Shown here: piece after piece, positions 26,758-35,844 of the stretch
How positions within the stretch are numbered: position 1 is the stretch's first letter
How the letters are laid out: each line of letters opens with the position of its first letter
Assembly: GCF_006346335.1 (NCBI RefSeq)
Contig: NZ_VDMC01000007.1
Location: 62,001 to 126,000, forward strand
Direction: 5' to 3'
Length of the DNA stretch: 64,000 nucleotides
Source: Aequorivita sinensis
Lineage (GTDB): Bacteria; Bacteroidota; Bacteroidia; Flavobacteriales; Flavobacteriaceae
Notes under the pieces: model-generated
Told to the model about the DNA's origin: nothing
The model's input: the letters and a program-made list of their open reading frames with translations, nothing else
Database searches by the model: none
Program-made: the position numbers and the translations under genes

Positions 26758-28275
26758 TTAAACTAAAGATTTCTGTGTCATTATTTCAGGTTGAGCTACA
26801 CCCATAATATCTAAAATTGTTGGAGCTATATCACCTAAAATTCCATTTTTAACCGATTTTATATCCTGGTCAACAATGATGATTGGCACTGGGTTAATTG
26901 TGTGTGCTGTGTTTGGTGAGCCGTCAAGGTTTTGCATTGTTTCACTATTTCCGTGGTCGGCAATAATTATGGTAGTGTAATGACTTTTTAAAGCTTGGTT
27001 CACAATTGCTTTTACACAGTTGTCTACAGTTTCACAAGCTTTAATAGCTGCTTCAAAAACCCCTGTATGGCCAACCATATCTGGGTTAGCGAAATTTAAA
27101 CAAATAAACTCTGCGGTTTCATTTTCTATTTCTGGTAAAATCTTGTCACGTATTTCATAAGCACTCATCTCAGGTTTTAAGTCGTAGGTAGCGACCATTG
27201 GAGAAGGACAAAGAATACGTTTTTCACCTTCAAAAGGAACTTCTCTTCCTCCTGAAAAGAAAAATGTTACGTGCGGATACTTTTCAGTCTCTGCAATTCG
27301 AATTTGCTTTTTACCGGCTTTCTCCAATACTTCACCTAAAGTATCGGTCAAGTTTTCTTTGTTGTAAACAACTTTTATGTTTCCAAAGGAATCGTCGTAA
27401 TTGGTAAGCGTTACAAAATACAGTGGAAGCGTTTTCATATCAAAGCTCTCGTGGTCTTTCTGAGTTAAAACTTCAGTGAGTTGTCTTCCTCTATCTGTTC
27501 TAAAATTGAAGAAAATCACAACGTCGTCTGCTTGTATAGTTGCAACTGGTTTACTTTCAGAAGTTGTCATTGTAATAGGCTCAAGGAATTCGTCTGTAAT
27601 TCCTTCAGAATAACTTTCTTCAATACTCGCTACTGCATTTTTTGAAGGTTTACCTTTACCGAAGCACAACAAATCGTAAGCTTTTTTTACGCGTTCCCAA
27701 CGTTTGTCACGGTCCATTGCAAAATAACGGCCGATTACTGAGGCTAATTTTCCTCCAGTTTGTTCTAAGTGGTTTTCTAAATCTTCAATAAATCCCTTTC
27801 CTGAATGTGGGTCAACGTCGCGTCCATCGGTAAATGCGTGGACATACATGTTTTTTACTCCCTCTTTTTGTGCTGCTGAAAGTAAGCCTTTTAAGTGCCC
27901 AATATGTGAATGCACCCCACCATTAGAAACTAAGCCTATAAAGTGTAAATTTCTATTATTCTTTTTTGCATACTCAAATGCTTTTTGAAGCTCAGGCTCT
28001 TGATTTAACTTTTGTTGTTCAACCGCCATGTTTATTTTGGCCAGGTCTTGATATACAATTCGTCCAGCTCCAAGATTCATGTGTCCTACTTCACTGTTCC
28101 CCATTTGCCCGTCAGGAAGACCAACATTCATTCCATGAGTAAGTAGCTGTGCGTTTGGATATTTGTGGTAAAGAGAATCTATAAATGGTGTGTTGGCTTG
28201 AGCTATAGCAGATACCTCTGGATTCTGAGAAATGCCCCAACCGTCAAGAATCATTAAAAGGACTTTTTTATTCAT
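26758..28275 (-). CDS. gpmI: 2,3-bisphosphoglycerate-independent phosphoglycerate mutase
   Basis: A 505-residue Mn-dependent enzyme that interconverts 3- and 2-phosphoglycerate in glycolysis and gluconeogenesis. Metal-binding Asp11 lies in MILDGWGIS, and the phospho-accepting Ser61 in GQMGNSEVGHMNLGAGR. Other signatures are HAFTDGRDVDPHSG, IGRYFAMDRDKRWERVKKAYD, NFRTDRGRQLTE, NFANPDMVGHTG and IIIADHGNSE. Length is normal for GpmI, and no GpmA is visible. Single gene; possible partial overlap of control with the M15 peptidase upstream (54-bp gap). Confidence 0.97.
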   Translation of the reverse strand: MNKKVLLMILDGWGISQNPEVSAIAQANTPFIDSLYHKYPNAQLLTHGMNVGLPDGQMGNSEVGHMNLGAGRIVYQDLAKINMAVEQQKLNQEPELQKAFEYAKKNNRNLHFIGLVSNGGVHSHIGHLKGLLSAAQKEGVKNMYVHAFTDGRDVDPHSGKGFIEDLENHLEQTGGKLASVIGRYFAMDRDKRWERVKKAYDLLCFGKGKPSKNAVASIEESYSEGITDEFLEPITMTTSESKPVATIQADDVVIFFNFRTDRGRQLTEVLTQKDHESFDMKTLPLYFVTLTNYDDSFGNIKVVYNKENLTDTLGEVLEKAGKKQIRIAETEKYPHVTFFFSGGREVPFEGEKRILCPSPMVATYDLKPEMSAYEIRDKILPEIENETAEFICLNFANPDMVGHTGVFEAAIKACETVDNCVKAIVNQALKSHYTTIIIADHGNSETMQNLDGSPNTAHTINPVPIIIVDQDIKSVKNGILGDIAPTILDIMGVAQPEIMTQKSLV

Positions 28276-28329
28276 TTTAAGATTTTTTGTTTGATAATAT
28301 TAGTTTAAATACTGTAACCGTAAAATTGT

Positions 28330-29088
28330 TTATAAGCTTCCCTGAGGAAGTAATTTCGGATTTATATCTAAGATGTTTTCAGTGTAGTACCTTTTGATAA
28401 AATCATCAGAAAAGTGTTCGCTGCCTAAAAGCTTCTCTTCCGAAAGCATTTTCTTCACATCAATCTTTTCTTTATATTCTTTTAACATAGGAACAGATAC
28501 TGGAGCATAACTAAAATGCCAAGGTTCGTATTTAAACCCTTTTCGATTTCCATTGTCGGTATAAACCTCATAGAAATCATATTTTTCGGCGTTTTCATTT
28601 AGCCAAACTTTAAAGTCGCAATACGGCCCATTTCCATGAAAATTTTCAGGTTGTAAAACACTTGATGGGCGAGGGGCATTAGCATCAATAATATCTAAGT
28701 CGGTACCCCAATGATGGCGAGAAGTTCCAGGGATGGTAGAATACTCAATAATTTTTTCGATTGCTTCCATAGGAGAAAGTCCCTTAGAAGTAAAATTTCT
28801 ATACTTTCTTTCGAAAATTTCCTTTTGACGCTGAAAACTTCGGTATGAAGAAACAATTTCTATATTAAAATTATCCTTTGCAGCCGCTGCTTTCATTTTA
28901 TTGAAAGCTTCCTTGGTGGTTTTGTGCATTTTGGAAGTATAGGTTTCGCCTACAATATCAGGATTACCTTTACCAATAAGTTGGTCTCGGGTAAATTCTT
29001 CTGAAAAAGTACTAAAAGAAAATTGCGGAAAAACAGCTAAGCTTAGACCTGCAAGACCAGAAATTTTAATAAATTCGTTACGCTTCAT
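28330..29088 (-). CDS. M15 family D-alanyl-D-alanine carboxypeptidase (VanY-like)
   Basis: A 252-residue exported zinc peptidase expected to trim the stem peptide of peptidoglycan. N-terminal signal or anchor ~8-30 (ISGLAGLSLAVFPQF). The M15B core follows: VSSYRSFQRQKEIFERKY, the zinc His and Asp in SRHHWGTDLDIID, and EPWHFSYAPVS with catalytic Glu and third zinc ligand His. A C-terminal helix ends in ILDINPKLLPQG. It follows gpmI on the minus strand upstream side and is divergent from the GNAT gene. Confidence 0.9.
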   Translation of the reverse strand: MKRNEFIKISGLAGLSLAVFPQFSFSTFSEEFTRDQLIGKGNPDIVGETYTSKMHKTTKEAFNKMKAAAAKDNFNIEIVSSYRSFQRQKEIFERKYRNFTSKGLSPMEAIEKIIEYSTIPGTSRHHWGTDLDIIDANAPRPSSVLQPENFHGNGPYCDFKVWLNENAEKYDFYEVYTDNGNRKGFKYEPWHFSYAPVSVPMLKEYKEKIDVKKMLSEEKLLGSEHFSDDFIKRYYTENILDINPKLLPQGSL

Positions 29089-29124
29089 TATAGTAAATTA
29101 TGAAGTTTTAAAATTACCATTATT

Positions 29125-29562
29125 TTGAAAGATAACGTTATTTCAATCCGCATTATTGAGTCTAAAAATATTTTAAGTATAGTTCCGCTATTACAGAAAC
29201 TCGGAAACTACACTGTTCCCGAAGATCTTATAAAAGAACGATTGCTTGAAATGGTAGCGCAAAACTATGAGTGCCTGGGTATATTTGACGATGAAGTTTT
29301 AATAGGCACCTGCGGCTTGTGGTTTCAAACTCGGCATTATGCTGGCAAAAATTTAGAAATGGACCACGTTATTATCGACGATGCCTATAGAGGAAAAGGC
29401 ATAGGCGAGATGCTAACCAATTTCGTTACAGATTATGCTAAGAAAAAATCATGCAATTGGATAGAACTGAATAGTTATGTGCACAATTTTCCTTCGCATA
29501 AGTTTTTTTACAACCAAGGCTTTGTTGCCAAGGGCTATCATTTTGTGAAAGAGTTAAACTAA
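29125..29562 (+). CDS. GNAT family N-acetyltransferase
   Basis: A 145-residue acetyl-CoA-dependent transferase. The acetyl-CoA loop is seen as VIIDDAYRGKGIGEMLTNF (R-G-x-G-I-G), with the preceding strand LIGTCGLWFQ and the following helix/strand CNWIELNSYVHNFPSHKFFYNQGF typical of GNATs. Substrate unknown; small-molecule or antibiotic modification is possible. The start is TTG at 29125: an in-frame stop precedes it and no ATG comes before the core (next Met is residue 48). The 3' end overlaps the converging pepE by 9 bp. Confidence 0.85.
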   Translation: MKDNVISIRIIESKNILSIVPLLQKLGNYTVPEDLIKERLLEMVAQNYECLGIFDDEVLIGTCGLWFQTRHYAGKNLEMDHVIIDDAYRGKGIGEMLTNFVTDYAKKKSCNWIELNSYVHNFPSHKFFYNQGFVAKGYHFVKELN

Positions 29563-30264
29563 TTCAGAATTTAGAGCTGTGCCGCTTGAAATTTCATACG
29601 GCTTCTTTCCTTGTTTAAACACGCGAGCATCTAAATCACCTTTCAAAATAATTTCATCCCCTTTTACACGTAACCAACTTCCTTCACGAAGTCCGACCAC
29701 GGGAATGGTGTTTTGAGTGTGAAACTCTGCAATTCTCGTTTCTCGTGTTTCTCCCATGTGTTTGCTAGTAGGATCTGGGTCTAAATAATGAGGATTTAAA
29801 TTAAAAGGGATAACTCCTAATGTTTTAAAGGAAGGTGGATATACAATTGGCATATCGTTGGTGGTTTGCATAGACACCCCACAAATGTTGCTTCCAGCAC
29901 TAGTTCCCATATAAGGCATACCGTTGAAAATAGCTTCTCGAAGCGGTTGCATTACTTCGAATTTATATAGTGCGTTAACTAGTACAAATGTATTTCCGCC
30001 ACCAGTGAAAACTCCTTTTGCATTTTTAATTGCTGCTACAGGGTCTTCAAAGGTGTGTAGTCCGATTACTTTTTTACCTATTTTATCGAATGCTTTAGCA
30101 GCCTTTTCAGTATAACTATCGTGGCTAATCCCGCCAGGTCGAGCGTAGGGGATAAAAATAACTTCTTCAGTGTCCTTAAATAATTCGGCCATTTCATCTG
30201 TTATATAATCTAAATATTCACCACCGTAAACAGTGCTTGTACTAACTACTAAAAGGTTTTTCAT
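29554..30264 (-). CDS. pepE: Dipeptidase E (alpha-aspartyl dipeptidase, S51)
   Basis: A 236-residue cytosolic serine dipeptidase that cuts Asp-X dipeptides. The nucleophile is Ser122 in MGTSAGSNICG; other conserved parts are YTGG-like VFTGGGNTFVL, IPYARPGG near 40, and NPHYLDPDPTSKHMGETRETRI, which carries the catalytic His region. Length matches PepE (~229-236). Single gene converging on the GNAT gene. Confidence 0.94.
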   Translation of the reverse strand: MKNLLVVSTSTVYGGEYLDYITDEMAELFKDTEEVIFIPYARPGGISHDSYTEKAAKAFDKIGKKVIGLHTFEDPVAAIKNAKGVFTGGGNTFVLVNALYKFEVMQPLREAIFNGMPYMGTSAGSNICGVSMQTTNDMPIVYPPSFKTLGVIPFNLNPHYLDPDPTSKHMGETRETRIAEFHTQNTIPVVGLREGSWLRVKGDEIILKGDLDARVFKQGKKPYEISSGTALNSELV

Positions 30265-30389
30265 TTTGAATGATTTTTCTTGTCAGTTTTAATAAAATAA
30301 AAATGTTGACTTTTAAAACATGTAAATTTAACCAATGCGAATGGAAACTTTTAGTTTTCATAGTCAAAACAAATCCGTATCTTTAATAG

Positions 30390-31208
30390 ATGACAAAAAA
30401 ACTACTTCTTTTACTTTTCATAATAGTAAGTCCCGCATTATTAGCACAAGAAATTGACCGTGTTAAAGTTTCTGGTAAACTACACGTTCCCAAGGGTGAA
30501 GATGCCGAGGGAATTTCAGTGTATAATATTTCTGCTCAAAATGGAACTATCACTAATGCTGATGGAACCTTTGAAATTGCAATAGCAGAAAACGATAGAG
30601 TGCAGATTACTGCACTGCAATATCAAGCATTTACAGTTGTAATAGATAAAGGAGTTGTGGACAGGAAAATTATGAATATTTTTCTCAATCCTGCAGTAAA
30701 TCAATTAGAAGAGGTTGTAGTAAGGCCTTATGATTTATCAGGGAATATCAACGTAGACGTAATCAAGATTCCTACGTACAATGTGGCAAAAGATTGGGAT
30801 TTGAGCTATAAAGCCTTGGAGTATGGATACAATTTTAAGCCAGATGATAAAACGGCTATTTCTGGAAATGCAGCCGAAGAAGCACTTCATAGCCATGCAC
30901 TTAAAAATGGCGCAGATGTTCTAGCTATTTTAGGTGGAATTGGGCAATTATTATTTCCGAATGGAAAAAAGGTTTCGGTTATTGAAAAACAAGAAAATGA
31001 AAATCTTATAAGTAATAACATACAACAGCGTTTTAGTAAGGAATTTATAGAAGATAACTTCAATATTCCTCAAGAAAAAGCTGTGGACTTTTTGTTTTAT
31101 GCACAAGAAAATGGCTTGGACAAGAATTTATTAAGGCCTGAAAACGAAATGCAATTAATGGACTTCCTTCTTGATAAAAGCAAGGAATATAAAAAGCGCG
31201 GTGAGTAA
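30390..31208 (+). CDS. Exported protein with carboxypeptidase-like regulatory domain
   Basis: A 272-residue protein: signal peptide 1-19 (LLAQ), then a carboxypeptidase-D regulatory-like beta domain (about 25-110; VSGKLHVP..ISVYNISAQNGTITNADGTFEIA, IFLNPAVNQLEEVVV). This is the module that starts TonB-dependent receptors and other Bacteroidota surface proteins. Here it is followed not by a barrel but by ~160 residues that are mostly alpha-helical (KAVDFLFYAQENGLDK). Role unknown; probably periplasmic or outer-membrane associated. It starts a four-gene plus-strand stretch with the DUF6702 and M1 peptidase genes. Confidence 0.8.
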   Translation: MTKKLLLLLFIIVSPALLAQEIDRVKVSGKLHVPKGEDAEGISVYNISAQNGTITNADGTFEIAIAENDRVQITALQYQAFTVVIDKGVVDRKIMNIFLNPAVNQLEEVVVRPYDLSGNINVDVIKIPTYNVAKDWDLSYKALEYGYNFKPDDKTAISGNAAEEALHSHALKNGADVLAILGGIGQLLFPNGKKVSVIEKQENENLISNNIQQRFSKEFIEDNFNIPQEKAVDFLFYAQENGLDKNLLRPENEMQLMDFLLDKSKEYKKRGE

Positions 31209-31379
31209 TTTCCCAAAATTTTCACCTAAAATGTTATGTGAAATATAAAATTTGAAATTAATTATTTACATAATTCTCTATTGTCTAAGCCTAATTTAGA
31301 CTGAAAAAGACAAAAAAAATAATTAGTATTGTACTCCTATTGAAAGTAATCTACAGATGTTTTGTCTTTTGATTTTTAT

Positions 31380-31880
31380 ATGAAGTACTTCAAAATCATT
31401 ATTTTATTAATTGCTTTTCCTTTGATGTCGGGTGCTCCGGCTCATAAGTTTTATGTAAGTATTACAAAAATTGAATATGCAAAACAGAAAAACTCTCTTC
31501 AGATAATAGCCAAAATCTTCACAGATGATCTTGAAGATGCACTACAGCAGCGTTACGATTCTTCAATCTTATTGGCTGGAAAAAATGAATCGCCTAAAGT
31601 GGATGAGCTTCTGGAAAACTACCTGTTTCAAAAAATAAATATTAAAGTTAACGGGAAACCGGTGATGCTTAAATATATTGGTAAAGAATATGATGTAGAT
31701 ATGGTTGTTGCCTATATTGAAGTAAAAGACATAAAAGAATTAAAGACGATTGAAATTGAAAATAAAGTTCTGACTGAAATTTTTTCAGATCAGCAGAATA
31801 TTATTCATTTAAAAACACCCAAAAGCCGGCGAAGTTTAATTCTTGATAGGGATGAACCAAGTGGCTTATTAAACTTTTAA
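31380..31880 (+). CDS. DUF6702-like exported protein
   Basis: A 166-residue protein with an N-terminal signal (MKYFKIIILLIAFPLMSGAPA) and then HKFYVSITKIEYAKQKNSLQIIAKIFTDDLEDAL, the hallmark of a Bacteroidota family (DUF6702) usually found beside an M1 peptidase. Fold looks all-beta with a helical C-terminus; function unknown. I chose ATG 31380 over the upstream in-frame TTG at 31362 because it starts exactly at the signal peptide. 9 bp before the M1 peptidase gene, so the two are almost certainly one transcript. Confidence 0.8.
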   Translation: MKYFKIIILLIAFPLMSGAPAHKFYVSITKIEYAKQKNSLQIIAKIFTDDLEDALQQRYDSSILLAGKNESPKVDELLENYLFQKINIKVNGKPVMLKYIGKEYDVDMVVAYIEVKDIKELKTIEIENKVLTEIFSDQQNIIHLKTPKSRRSLILDRDEPSGLLNF

Positions 31881-31889
31881 ACCTTCCGA

Positions 31890-34193
31890 ATGAAATCAAC
31901 CAACATTCTATTCCTCGCCGTATTATTCTTTATCTCTGGTTATACATTTGCACAAAATGAAGCCGAACCTGCTAAAAGGGAACAAGGCCATTACAACACC
32001 AATCGATTTAAGCAGCTCAAGGAAGAGTTTGCCACACCAAATATGTTTAGAACTGCTAGTGGTGCCCCTGGTCCGCATTACTATCAACAGCAAGCAGACT
32101 ATATTATGGATATAGAGCTTGACGATGAAAACAAAAAAATTAGTGGGTTTGAAACGATAACTTACAGTAATAATTCCCCTGACGTTTTGGAGTACCTGTG
32201 GGTACAACTCGATCAGAACGTGAGAGCAAAAGACTCGAAGTCACCTTTAATTGAGCCTTCAGAAGTTTCTCCTGCAAATATGCCTTCAACATTTGTTGAA
32301 AATTATATGACTGAAGCTTTTGATGGTGGTTTTAATATTCTGGAAGTAAAAGATGCAAAAGGAAATGCATTGAAATATACTATTAATCGTACAATGATGC
32401 GTATTGATATGCCTCATGCCTTAAAACCAGGTGAAAAGTTTGAATTTTCTATTAAGTGGTGGTATAATATTAACGACTATATGGTTGTTGATGGTCGAAG
32501 TGGTTACGAAACATTTGAAGATGGAAATCGCGGATATGTAATTGCTCAGTTTTATCCAAGAATGGCAGTTTATAATGATGTAGAAGGATGGCAAAATAGT
32601 CAGTTTTGGGGAAGAGATGAGTTTGCATTGCCATTTGGAAATTTTGAAGTGAATATTACTGTTCCTGCAGATCATATTTTGGATGCAACAGGAAACCTTC
32701 AAAATAGAAAGGAAGTATTTACAAAAGATATGTTGAAGCGTTATGAAGAAGCTCAGAAATCTTTCGATAAACCAGTCTTGATTGTAACAGAAGAAGAAGC
32801 TGAGGCAGCTTCCAAAGGATTTTCTAAAGCAAAGAAAACTTGGAAGTTTAAAGCTGAAAATGTACGTGATTATGCTTTTGCAACTTCAAGAAAGTATATG
32901 TGGGATATGATGGCGGTAAAAATGGGAGCAGGTTCTGTTATGGCAGTTTCATTATACCCACCAGAATCTAATCCACTTTGGGGCGATTGGTCAACTCGTG
33001 CGGTTGCTAGTACTCTAAAAACTTTTTCACGAATGACTTTTGATTATCCGTATCCAAAAGCAATTTCAGTAAGTGCTGAAAATCAAGGGATGGAATACCC
33101 AATGATATGCTGGAATTATGGAAGACCTGAAAAAGACGGCACAATAAGAGAGCGTATTAAGTTTGGAATGATAAGTGTAATTATTCACGAGGTTGGACAT
33201 AACTATTTCCCGATGATTGTAAATAGCGATGAACGTCAGTGGACTTGGATGGACGAAGGTTTAAACACTTTTACGCAATACGTTGCCGAGCAAGATTTTG
33301 GAGAAACATACCCAGATGCTATAGCACCACATAAAAAGTATCCGTCGCGTCGCGGTCCAGCAAAAAACATCGTAGATTATATGGCAGGTGATCAAAGTCA
33401 GTTAGCACCAATAATGACCAAAGGATTAAATGTTTATAGTTTTGGAGCCAATGCATATGGAAAGCCAGCTACAGCATTAAATATTCTTCGAGAAACTGTA
33501 ATGGGACGTGAGCTTTTTGATTTTGCATTTAAAACCTATGCTAATCGATGGATGTTTAAGCACCCTACTCCAGAAGATTTCTTTAGAACGATGGAAGACG
33601 CTTCGGCTGTAGATTTAGATTGGTATTGGAGAGAATGGTTTTACACAACCAACTACGTAGATATAGGAGTAAAAGATGTAAAGAAGTATCACGTAACCTC
33701 TAAAATGACCAAAGAGGTAAAAGAAATTATCGCTGAACGAGGAATTCTTGAAACTGAAATTCCCGCAATGGTGTATATGGTTACTGAAGATAGCGAGGAT
33801 TACGAAGAAAGTATGAAAACAGCTAATCTTAAGGATATTCAGCCTTTAAGAGATTATATTGAAGAAAATATTCCAGTAGAAGAAAGACCAAGTTTAAAAA
33901 ATCCGAAGTACTTTCATGAAATTACTTTTGAAAAGCCAGGAGGTATTCCAATGCCTATATTAGCTAAGTACACTTATAGCGATGGAACTTCAGAACGAAT
34001 TACATATCCAGCTCAAATTTGGAGAAAGAATGATGGCTACGTAAGTAAAGTTATTGCTTCAGAAAAAGAAATTGTAAGGGTTGAAGTAGACCCAGAGGAA
34101 GAAACTGCAGATATAGATACTTCAAACAATGTTTGGCCAAGACAAAAAGAGCTTGGTGCTTTTGAAGAATTTAAAAATAATTCAAGAAAGTAG
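31890..34193 (+). CDS. M1 family (aminopeptidase N-like) metallopeptidase
   Basis: A 767-residue exported zinc peptidase. Signal peptide 1-21 (TFAQ). N-terminal beta domain (~60-300), then catalytic domain with H433-E-V-G-H437 and the third zinc ligand Glu456 in WMDEGLNTF. The substrate N-terminus loop reads ENQGMEYPM, where most M1 enzymes have G(A/G)MEN; this QGMEYP form is common in the Bacteroidota branch. The C-terminal part (LDWYWREWFYTTNYVDIGV) is typical. It probably degrades peptides in the periplasm or at the surface. Partner gene DUF6702 lies 9 bp upstream; a terminator follows. Confidence 0.92.
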   Translation: MKSTNILFLAVLFFISGYTFAQNEAEPAKREQGHYNTNRFKQLKEEFATPNMFRTASGAPGPHYYQQQADYIMDIELDDENKKISGFETITYSNNSPDVLEYLWVQLDQNVRAKDSKSPLIEPSEVSPANMPSTFVENYMTEAFDGGFNILEVKDAKGNALKYTINRTMMRIDMPHALKPGEKFEFSIKWWYNINDYMVVDGRSGYETFEDGNRGYVIAQFYPRMAVYNDVEGWQNSQFWGRDEFALPFGNFEVNITVPADHILDATGNLQNRKEVFTKDMLKRYEEAQKSFDKPVLIVTEEEAEAASKGFSKAKKTWKFKAENVRDYAFATSRKYMWDMMAVKMGAGSVMAVSLYPPESNPLWGDWSTRAVASTLKTFSRMTFDYPYPKAISVSAENQGMEYPMICWNYGRPEKDGTIRERIKFGMISVIIHEVGHNYFPMIVNSDERQWTWMDEGLNTFTQYVAEQDFGETYPDAIAPHKKYPSRRGPAKNIVDYMAGDQSQLAPIMTKGLNVYSFGANAYGKPATALNILRETVMGRELFDFAFKTYANRWMFKHPTPEDFFRTMEDASAVDLDWYWREWFYTTNYVDIGVKDVKKYHVTSKMTKEVKEIIAERGILETEIPAMVYMVTEDSEDYEESMKTANLKDIQPLRDYIEENIPVEERPSLKNPKYFHEITFEKPGGIPMPILAKYTYSDGTSERITYPAQIWRKNDGYVSKVIASEKEIVRVEVDPEEETADIDTSNNVWPRQKELGAFEEFKNNSRK

Positions 34194-34217
34194 TAATCTT
34201 AAGATTTTTAAAGAGTG

Positions 34218-34253
34218 TCCCTTCTGCGTTATTAAATGTAGAAGGGATTTTTT
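34218..34253 (+). terminator. Rho-independent terminator after the M1 peptidase gene
   Basis: Stem 34218-34227 with 34238-34247 (TCCCTTCTGC arm, one G-U pair) is followed by a run of six Ts to 34253. Confidence 0.82.
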
Positions 34254-34309
34254 GTGCAATCAATTTATAAAAACTCCTTACTCATCACAATTAACTCATA
34301 ACTCATTAG

Positions 34310-34317
34310 TATATTTG
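34310..34317 (+). promoter_or_regulatory. Candidate -7 box of tatA
   Basis: TATATTTG matches TAnnTTTG and ends 4 bp before the tatA ATG at 34322. Transcription would begin at or next to the start codon, giving a leaderless or near-leaderless mRNA. No good -33 TTG seen. Confidence 0.45.
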
Positions 34318-34321
34318 CAGC

Positions 34322-34609
34322 ATGATTTTACAGGCTTATTTTCTTTTCATTAGCGGTGCCGAAATAGGATTTATTCTATTCATCATTCTTTTGGTTTTTG
34401 GTGCAGACAAAGTACCAGAGATTGCAAGGGGATTAGGGAAGGCTATGCGTCAAGTTAAGGATGCTACAAACGATATAAAATCTGAAATCACCAAAAGTGC
34501 CGAAAAGCAAGGTATCGATATTGATATCACTAAGGACGTTCGCCAAGAAATTGATAAAGTAAAAGAAGAGGTCGATGAAATTACTGGCCCGATTAAGCGA
34601 AAGTTCTAA
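34322..34609 (+). CDS. tatA: Twin-arginine translocase subunit TatA/TatE
   Basis: A 95-residue Tat component that oligomerises to pass folded proteins through the inner membrane. One N-terminal transmembrane helix (GAEIGFILFIILLVFGADKVPEI) is followed by the amphipathic helix IARGLGKAMRQVKDATNDIKSE and a charged C-terminal tail. The FG motif at the end of the membrane helix is present (VFGAD). tatC is not in this window. The PAP2 gene begins on the next base after the stop. Confidence 0.92.
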   Translation: MILQAYFLFISGAEIGFILFIILLVFGADKVPEIARGLGKAMRQVKDATNDIKSEITKSAEKQGIDIDITKDVRQEIDKVKEEVDEITGPIKRKF

Positions 34610-35182
34610 ATGTTTGAAAGCCTTAAGCAATGGGATAGAGACCTTTTTGTTTTTTTAAACAGTCTCGGAGGTGAATCTTTTGATTCGTTTTGGCTTTTTA
34701 CCACACGAATTGAAATCTGGATACCACTTTTAATTTTCTTTGGATTCTTATTCTTTTATTATTACAAAGGTCGAAAGGCATTAGTCGCTTTAACTTTTTT
34801 AGTATTAACATTTGCGGCTACTTACTTATTCACCTTACTTGTAAAAGACTATGTAGGGCGTTTACGACCTAATAATGTAGAAGCCTTTGCCGAACTCATT
34901 CGAATCCTCCAACAACCCAACAGCTATAGTTTTTTCTCGGGTCACGCATCGTCAAGCTTTGCAATAACAACCTTTGTTGTATTGATGTTACGCAACTACA
35001 CAAAATGGATTTACTTAGCTTATATATGGCCAATAATTTTTGTGTTAAGTCGGATATTTGTTGGTGTTCATTACCCAAGCGATATCTTTGTTGGAGCCTT
35101 AGTAGGAACCGTATTCGCCTTTGTTTTTTACAAATTGTGTAAAAAAATAATAGAAAAAGAATCTTTAGTTCTTCACTCGTGA
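34610..35182 (+). CDS. PAP2 family membrane phosphatase
   Basis: A 190-residue integral membrane phosphatase with about five spans. The three PAP2 signatures are KDYVGRLRP (KxxxxxxRP), FFSGHASSS (PSGH-like) and SRIFVGVHYPSDI (SRxxxxxHxxxD). Such enzymes dephosphorylate undecaprenyl pyrophosphate or lipid phosphates at the periplasmic face. It starts immediately after the tatA stop, so it is co-transcribed with it. The 3' end overlaps the converging O-methyltransferase gene by 18 bp. Confidence 0.92.
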   Translation: MFESLKQWDRDLFVFLNSLGGESFDSFWLFTTRIEIWIPLLIFFGFLFFYYYKGRKALVALTFLVLTFAATYLFTLLVKDYVGRLRPNNVEAFAELIRILQQPNSYSFFSGHASSSFAITTFVVLMLRNYTKWIYLAYIWPIIFVLSRIFVGVHYPSDIFVGALVGTVFAFVFYKLCKKIIEKESLVLHS

Positions 35183-35809
35183 TATTGTCAATCCATCTCG
35201 AATAGGAAGAAGAACAGTTTCTAGTCTTGGGTGTGTGTTTAAAGCTTGATTGTATTTTAGAAGTGCTTGTGTATCGATATCGTCCTTCTTTACTTTTTCA
35301 ACTACTTTTCCACTCCAAAGTACATTATCGCTTAAAATTACAGAACCTTTTTTTAGTTTTGGAAGAATAATTTCAAGATAGTTTGGATAGTTGCTTTTAT
35401 CGGCATCAATGAAGACTAGGTCAAAGGTTTTGTCGATTTCTGGAATAATCTCCAAAGCATTTCCTAAATGCTGCACTATTTGATTCCCAAAAGCAGATTC
35501 GTCAAAATACTTACGTTGAAAATCCAATAATTCTTCATTAATATCTATGGTATGAAGTTCTCCGTCTTCTTGCATTCCTTCAGCTAGGCACAGCGCAGAG
35601 TATCCTGTATAAGTCCCAATTTCAAGAATGTACTTTGGCTGAATCAACTTCGATAACATACTTAATACACGACCTTGTAAATGCCCACTTAGCATCCTTG
35701 GTGCAAGTACTTTTTGCCAAGTTTCACGACTTAATTTTTGTAGTAACTCAGGTTCAGGTTGTGAATGACTTTCAATGTAATCGTTTATTTTTTCAGGAAG
35801 GAAATCCAT
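35165..35809 (-). CDS. Class I SAM-dependent O-methyltransferase
   Basis: A 214-residue O-methyltransferase of the catechol/caffeoyl-CoA type. Motif I is ILEIGTYTGYSALCLAEG, then HTIDINEELLD and the metal-binding region DLVFIDADKSNYPNYL with KKGSVILSDNVLWSGKV; HPRLETVLLPIRDGLTIS closes the fold. It should methylate catechol-like hydroxyls with Mg2+. It sits 36 bp downstream of the ACMSD gene on the same strand, at the end of the kynurenine cluster, where 3-hydroxyanthranilate-type aromatics occur, but any link to them is inference. Confidence 0.88.
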   Translation of the reverse strand: MDFLPEKINDYIESHSQPEPELLQKLSRETWQKVLAPRMLSGHLQGRVLSMLSKLIQPKYILEIGTYTGYSALCLAEGMQEDGELHTIDINEELLDFQRKYFDESAFGNQIVQHLGNALEIIPEIDKTFDLVFIDADKSNYPNYLEIILPKLKKGSVILSDNVLWSGKVVEKVKKDDIDTQALLKYNQALNTHPRLETVLLPIRDGLTISRVKN

Positions 35810-35844
35810 TTTTTTAAGATGTAAGATTGTAGTTATTAATTTAA